The position numbers and the translations under genes were made by a program. 10,147 nt of DNA. It comes from Acidimicrobiaceae bacterium. Its GTDB lineage: Bacteria > Actinomycetota > Acidimicrobiia > Acidimicrobiales > Ilumatobacteraceae. Below, one piece after another: positions 6,752 to 10,147 of the stretch. Every line of letters begins with the position of its first letter. Position 1 is the stretch's first letter. The stretch spans positions 1 to 10,147 of the forward strand of contig DMQJ01000269.1 in assembly GCA_003455715.1 (NCBI GenBank), given 5' to 3'. Under the pieces are notes generated by a model, which was not told the DNA's origin, did not search any database, and saw nothing but the letters and a program-made list of their open reading frames with translations.

Positions 6752-7015
6752 GTGCTGCTGTTGGAGTTCACCATCGAGCCGTTTCACGAGGGCAACCCTG
6801 GGCCGCACGTGCGCGCCGCCGTCGATGCCGCCGAGGCGCTGGGTGTCACGGTGGAGTTCGGGCCGTTCGGCTCGAGCTGCACGGTGCCCGAAGCCCAGGT
6901 GGCGGAGGTGAGTGGTGCGGTGGTGGCAGCGGCCTTCGCCAACGGAGCATCGCATGTGAGCCTCCACGCCGAACGCCTCAATATCGAGCGCATGGCCACT
7001 GGGGCGGGCGAGTGA
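6752..7015 (+). CDS. Thiamine-binding protein, MTH1187/YkoF-like (DUF77)
   Basis: An 87-residue protein resembling the MTH1187/YkoF superfamily, small ferredoxin-like subunits that assemble into multimers and bind thiamine or a related ligand. Recognisable pieces are LLLEFTIEPF (2-11), GNPGPHVRAAVDAAEALG (14-31), VEFGPFGSSC (34-43) and AAFANGASHVSLHAE (60-74), in the family order and at about the family length. No membrane segment or signal is seen, so it is cytosolic. The GTG is chosen because it begins the conserved strand and has TACCCT six bases upstream; reading further upstream adds an arginine-rich stretch lying in the toxin gene. It overlaps the next gene by four bases. Thiamine as ligand is family knowledge and has not been shown for this protein. 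Confidence 0.72.
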   Translation: MLLLEFTIEPFHEGNPGPHVRAAVDAAEALGVTVEFGPFGSSCTVPEAQVAEVSGAVVAAAFANGASHVSLHAERLNIERMATGAGE

Positions 7016-7377
7016 ACAAGCTGCCGCGTCACCCGCTGGTGCTGGCGGTGAAGCCCATCGTGGAAGCGTTGGGTGCATCGTTGGTGGCCGCCGATGAACG
7101 GGAGCCAGGCGATCTGCCACTGAAGTGGGAAGGCACGGTGCTCGCCGCAGTGCGGCCCGCGCCACTGCACGGCGCGCTCGACCGATTGATCGACGGCGTG
7201 GAGCGCGAGTTGGGCGGCAAGCTGCCCACCCTGTCGCGCGAAGACAAGCAGTTGGCCATCCGACTGCTCGACGAGCGCGGGGCGTTCATCCTGCGCCGAG
7301 CGGTGGAAGACGTGGCCGACGCGATGGGCGTCAGCCGCATCACCGTCTACAACTACCTCAACGCCCTGCATCGATGA
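7012..7377 (+). CDS. Small DauR/YheO-type HTH transcriptional regulator
   Basis: A 121-residue protein whose C-terminal half matches the DauR/YheO-type helix-turn-helix (HTH_22). It shows LSREDKQLAIRLLDERGAF (74-92), then RRAVEDVADAMGVSRITVYNYL (95-116), with the recognition helix at about 108-118. Full-length YheO/DauR proteins carry an N-terminal PAS-like domain and are about twice as long. Here that domain is replaced by about 65 residues (VKPIVEALGASLVA then PLKWEGTVLAAVRP) that I do not recognise. It is probably a DNA-binding regulator of its own operon or of a metabolic pathway, with the preceding ligand-binding protein as a possible sensor (inference). The GTG start lies inside the stop of the preceding gene (GTGA), and the stop overlaps the ATG of the next gene (ATGA). 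Confidence 0.75.
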   Translation: MNKLPRHPLVLAVKPIVEALGASLVAADEREPGDLPLKWEGTVLAAVRPAPLHGALDRLIDGVERELGGKLPTLSREDKQLAIRLLDERGAFILRRAVEDVADAMGVSRITVYNYLNALHR

Positions 7378-7916
7378 CCGGCCGCATCGTCGTCGTTCCC
7401 TACGACCCCGAGTGGCCCGCTCACTTCGCCACCATCGAGGCGACGCTGCGTGCTGCGCTGAGCGACGTGCCGGTGGTGGCCATCGAACACGTGGGCAGCA
7501 CCTCGGTGCCCGGGTTGGCGGCCAAGCCGATCATCGACGTCGATGTTGTGGTGGAAGCACCGCACATCGCGCCGGCCATCGCCGCTTTGCAGGCCGTCGG
7601 CTACGAGCACAAGGGCGAACTCGGTGTGGCGCATCGTCATGCGTTCGAGACACCGCCCGGCCACCTGAGGCAGAACACCTATGTGGTGCTCGCCGGGTCG
7701 CTCGGGTTGCGCAACCACCTGGCCGTTCGCGACACCCTGCGCGTCCGCCCCGACCTGGCGGCCGAGTACGCCACGGTGAAGGCTGCGCTGGCCGATCGCA
7801 CCGACGACATCTTCGAGTACATCGACGGCAAGACCTCGGTGCTGCTGCGCATCCTCGAAGCAGCGGGGCTCACTGCTGCCGAACGAGACGAGATCGAAAG
7901 GATCAACGTCCTGTGA
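7374..7916 (+). CDS. GrpB-family protein (nucleotidyltransferase fold)
   Basis: A 180-residue protein of the GrpB (UPF0157) family, which has a nucleotidyltransferase-like fold and is found alone or fused to dephospho-CoA kinase (CoaE) in many Actinobacteria. Family landmarks are VVVPYDPEWP (6-15), EHVGSTSVPGLAAKPIIDV (38-56), where GS and the following acidic residues D55 and D57 form the nucleotidyltransferase-like core, LRNHLAVRDTLR (112-123) and EYIDGKT (148-154). The enzyme activity of the family is not established in general. The ATG at 7374 overlaps the preceding stop (ATGA). A much longer open frame runs upstream but overlaps the regulator gene and reads as arginine-rich noise. The stop overlaps the GTG of the HAD gene by four bases. 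Confidence 0.87.
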   Translation: MTGRIVVVPYDPEWPAHFATIEATLRAALSDVPVVAIEHVGSTSVPGLAAKPIIDVDVVVEAPHIAPAIAALQAVGYEHKGELGVAHRHAFETPPGHLRQNTYVVLAGSLGLRNHLAVRDTLRVRPDLAAEYATVKAALADRTDDIFEYIDGKTSVLLRILEAAGLTAAERDEIERINVL

Positions 7917-8602
7917 AACCGTTCCAGATCATCGCCTTCGATGCCGACGACACCCTCTGGCACAGCGAAGACGGCTTCCACGCGGGCGAGCGACGGTTCG
8001 TCGAACTGGTGTCGCCGTACGCCGCCGACGGCATCGATGTGAAGGCGGCGCTCACTGGCGTGGAGCGCAAGAACCTGTCGATCCTTGGGTACGGCGTGAA
8101 GGCGTTCGGGCTGTCGGCCGTGGAGGCGGCGCTCACCATCACCGAGGGGCGAGTACCCACGTCGGTCATCGCCGACATCCTCGACATCATCTATCGCCAA
8201 CTCACGGCGCCCGTGCGCCTGCTGCCCCACGTGCCCGAGGTGCTCGCTCAGGTGGGCGACCACTACCGGATGGTGCTCATCACCAAAGGCGACCTCATCC
8301 ACCAAACCCACAAGGTGGAGACCAGCGGCCTCGCCCACCACTTCACCGATGTGGAGATCGTGCTCGAGAAGGAGCCGTCGGCCTACGACCGCATCTTCGG
8401 CAAGTACGGGGTACCGGCCTCCGAGGTGTGCATGGTGGGCAACAGCGTGCGCAGTGACATCCTCCCGGTGATGGCGCTCGGCGGCACCGCCGTGCACATC
8501 CCGTACCCACTGCTGTGGGAGCTCGAGCACGTCGACCACGACGAACACTTCGCCGAGTTGGCGAGCATCACCGAGCTCCCCGCGTGGTTGGGCATCGCCT
8601 GA
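7913..8602 (+). CDS. HAD-superfamily hydrolase
   Basis: A 229-residue haloacid dehalogenase-superfamily phosphatase-type enzyme. All four motifs are present: motif I FDADDTLW with nucleophile D10 and acid/base D12, motif II VLITKGD (T124), motif III K153 in EKEPSAYDRIF, and motif IV GNSVRSDI (D182). An alpha-helical cap of about residues 18-95 follows motif I, as in subclass C1. This class generally dephosphorylates small metabolites, and the substrate is not evident. It starts at a GTG overlapping the GrpB stop (GTGA), with AAGGA ten bases upstream, and is the last gene of the coupled run. It converges on the next gene with only 22 bp between stops (8603-8624) and no credible terminator there. 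Confidence 0.9.
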   Translation: MKPFQIIAFDADDTLWHSEDGFHAGERRFVELVSPYAADGIDVKAALTGVERKNLSILGYGVKAFGLSAVEAALTITEGRVPTSVIADILDIIYRQLTAPVRLLPHVPEVLAQVGDHYRMVLITKGDLIHQTHKVETSGLAHHFTDVEIVLEKEPSAYDRIFGKYGVPASEVCMVGNSVRSDILPVMALGGTAVHIPYPLLWELEHVDHDEHFAELASITELPAWLGIA

Positions 8603-8624
8603 GCCGCTGCCGCAGCCGGTCGGG

Positions 8625-9173
8625 TCAGGGCACCCAGATCTGCCGCAACTCCACCACGGCGCCGTCGCGCACCGTTGCGAGGAACGGGTACGGCACGTAC
8701 GTGTAGGTGTCGGGTGCCTCGGCCGCAGGGGGCTGGCCGCCCGCCAGGCGCACGAGTTCGTCGGGGAACACGGCGTAGTTCTGCCGGGTGTCGGCGACCA
8801 CGGTGATCGAGACGGTGTCGGTGGCTGCCACCGGCAGCACGGCGGTCGGTGCCGCCACCACGCCGTAGTCGTTCGGGCACTCGTCGTCGCCGAGTTCCTC
8901 CACGCAGGCTGGTCCGAAGAACGCCTGCATCACGGTGAGTTGCAGCCCGCCGTCGACGGCCTCGATCGTTTCCACCCAGTAGCTGCCGTCAGGTAGCGCG
9001 CCGTCGGCAGGCACCGGTTCGGTACGCGATGGCACGGCGGGCACCGGCGCCCGGTCGTAGAGCTTCACGACATCTTCGGTGTCGTCGATGAGGAGGTTGC
9101 CGATGACGGCGAGGGCCACCAACACCGCCAGCACGACTCCGCCGATCTTCGCCGCTCGCTTCACCGTCCGCAC
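8625..9173 (-). CDS. Membrane-anchored protein of unknown function
   Basis: A 182-residue protein that I do not recognise. It starts with a positively charged tip (MRTVKRAAK) and one hydrophobic segment at about 10-29, then about 150 residues that should face outside the membrane. The topology suggests a signal anchor; there is no lipobox cysteine. The outer part has a Pro/Ala linker (41-60) and a predicted beta-rich body. It has two cysteines, C90 and C99, that could form a disulfide. The end (TYTYVPYPFLATVRDGAVVELRQIWVP) is strand-like. It lies 15 bp downstream of coaA on the same strand, so it is probably in one operon. The GTG at 9173 has AGGG 11 bases upstream. A second GTG at 9164 has GAGG at an ideal 8 bases and may be the true start, giving 179 residues. 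Confidence 0.7.
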   Translation of the reverse strand: MRTVKRAAKIGGVVLAVLVALAVIGNLLIDDTEDVVKLYDRAPVPAVPSRTEPVPADGALPDGSYWVETIEAVDGGLQLTVMQAFFGPACVEELGDDECPNDYGVVAAPTAVLPVAATDTVSITVVADTRQNYAVFPDELVRLAGGQPPAAEAPDTYTYVPYPFLATVRDGAVVELRQIWVP

Positions 9174-9188
9174 CTCACAACCGGCCCT

Positions 9189-10139
9189 TTACAACCGCCG
9201 CAAGGCCACCGACGCCACTCGGTGGTCGTGGCCCTTGCGCAGCAGCAGGCTGGCGCGCTCTTTGGTGGGCAGGATGTTTTCGCGGAGGTTCTTGCCATTG
9301 ATCTCGCGCCAGATGAACTTGGCCGTGTCGACCGCTTCGTCGTGGGTGAGTTGGGCGTAGTGACGGAAGAACGAGTCGGGGTTCTGGAACACGGTCTCGC
9401 GCAACGCCAGGAACCGTTGCACGTACCACTGCTCGATGTCGTCGACGTCGGCGTCGATGTAGATGCTGAAGTCGAAGTAGTCGCTGACGAATTCGCTGGG
9501 TAGACCCTCGGCGAGCGACCCGATTTGCAGCACGTTGAGGCCCTCGAGAATGAGGATGTCGGGCTGGCGCACCACAGCCTGCTCGCCGTCGACGATGTCG
9601 TACACGACGTGGCTGTAGACAGGGGCGGTCACTTCGGCTGCCCCGCTCTTCAGTTCGCGTAGGAACTGCAGCAGACGCTTGGTGTCGTAGCTCTCGGGGA
9701 AGCCCTTGCGGTTCATGATGCCGCGCTCGTCGAGCACCCGGTTGGGGTGCAGGAACCCGTCGGTGGTGACCAGGTCGACCTTGGGGTGATCGGGCCACCG
9801 GGCCAGCAGCGCTTGCAGGATGCGGGCGAACGTGCTCTTGCCCACCGCCACCGAGCCAGCCACACCGATGACATAGGGCACCTTGGGGGCGAGCGTGCCG
9901 AGGAACGCGGCCGACGCCTTGTGCAGTTGCTGGGTGGCGGCGACGTAGAGGTTGAGCAGGCGGGTGAGCGGCAGGTACACCGCGGCCACTTCGTCGAGAT
10001 CGATGCGGTCGTTGATGCCCCGCAGCGACTGCAGATCGGCCTCGCGCAACGTGAGTGGGGTGGCGGCACGCATTTCCGACCACTCGTCGCGGGTGAACGT
10101 GAGGTAGCGGTCGGTGGTGGCGTCGGCGGGTGGCGTCAC
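9189..10139 (-). CDS. coaA: Type I pantothenate kinase
   Basis: Catalyses ATP-dependent phosphorylation of pantothenate, the first and usually rate-setting step of coenzyme A synthesis, in the cytosol. At 316 residues it has the same length as the E. coli enzyme and aligns closely by eye. The P-loop GSVAVGKST has K101, followed by R106, D127 in [16 protein letters not shown] (146-152), TAPVYSH with H177, and ILEGLNVLQ (197-205). K101, R106, D127 and H177 fall at the E. coli numbering. R106 and H177 are positions linked there to CoA feedback inhibition, so feedback control is likely kept (inference). The C-terminal [13 protein letters not shown] is also typical. The GTG at 10139 is eight bases from the window edge and the frame is open above it, so a slightly longer start or promoter outside the window is possible. 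The downstream membrane protein follows after 15 bp. Confidence 0.95.
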   Translation of the reverse strand: MTPPADATTDRYLTFTRDEWSEMRAATPLTLREADLQSLRGINDRIDLDEVAAVYLPLTRLLNLYVAATQQLHKASAAFLGTLAPKVPYVIGVAGSVAVGKSTFARILQALLARWPDHPKVDLVTTDGFLHPNRVLDERGIMNRKGFPESYDTKRLLQFLRELKSGAAEVTAPVYSHVVYDIVDGEQAVVRQPDILILEGLNVLQIGSLAEGLPSEFVSDYFDFSIYIDADVDDIEQWYVQRFLALRETVFQNPDSFFRHYAQLTHDEAVDTAKFIWREINGKNLRENILPTKERASLLLRKGHDHRVASVALRRL

Positions 10140-10147
10140 GGCTGCAC

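Noticed and set aside
7125..7373. N-terminal extension of the GrpB gene to an upstream GTG
   Set aside because: The added residues are arginine-rich and overlap the HTH gene. GrpB family similarity begins right at the ATG at 7374.
8603..8624. Terminator in the short gap between the convergent HAD and membrane-protein genes
   Set aside because: Only a 4-bp GCTG/CAGC stem with a 3-base loop is present, and there is no T-tract on either strand.
1..10147. CRISPR array, tRNA or rRNA gene, insertion sequence or phage module
   Set aside because: No regularly spaced repeats, cloverleaf-like sequence, transposase, integrase or phage structural motif was seen in any frame.

Overview
The window is a GC-rich stretch of what looks like an actinobacterial chromosome, most likely from a metagenome assembly. 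I infer Actinomycetota, possibly Acidimicrobiia, from three things: the high GC, the cytosolic actinobacterial-type GH38 mannosidase, and five genes whose start codon lies exactly six bases after a TAnnnT -10 box (leaderless transcription). Bases 1-29 are not biological. They match the Illumina TruSeq read-2 adapter at 27 of 29 positions, so the real sequence starts at about base 30 and this is a contig edge.

Layout. (1) 49-3114 (+): a complete GH38 alpha-mannosidase. (2) 3151-3843 (+): a small ankyrin-repeat protein. (3) A convergent gap with a weak two-way terminator and an AT palindrome. (4) 3949-5172 (-): an M20D metallo-amidohydrolase, divergent from (5) 5196-5726 (+): a Nudix hydrolase. 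Only 23 bp separate these two starts, and the candidate -10 boxes of the two directions overlap. (6) 5835-6107 (+): a lone WXG100 protein. (7) 6161-6735 (+): a type II toxin-antitoxin pair, a ribbon-helix-helix antitoxin followed by a MazF/PemK-type toxin. (8) 6752-8602 (+): a tightly coupled run of four genes, thiamine-binding (MTH1187/YkoF-like) protein, DauR-type HTH regulator, GrpB-family protein and HAD hydrolase. Each junction is a 4-base overlap. (9) 9189-10139 (-) coaA (type I pantothenate kinase) and 8625-9173 (-) a membrane-anchored protein of unknown function, probably one operon, convergent with the HAD gene.

The regulatory logic is unusually readable. Genes that begin transcription units carry TAnnnT-N6-start, which places the transcription start on the first base of the start codon. 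Genes inside operons start by NTGA stop/start overlap. The WXG100 gene is the exception, with a conventional Shine-Dalgarno. I see no tRNA, rRNA, CRISPR array, insertion sequence or phage gene. The best candidate for something undescribed is the four-gene coupled module at 6752-8602, which joins a small-ligand-binding protein to a truncated DauR-like regulator and two putative enzymes. Its function cannot be read from sequence alone.
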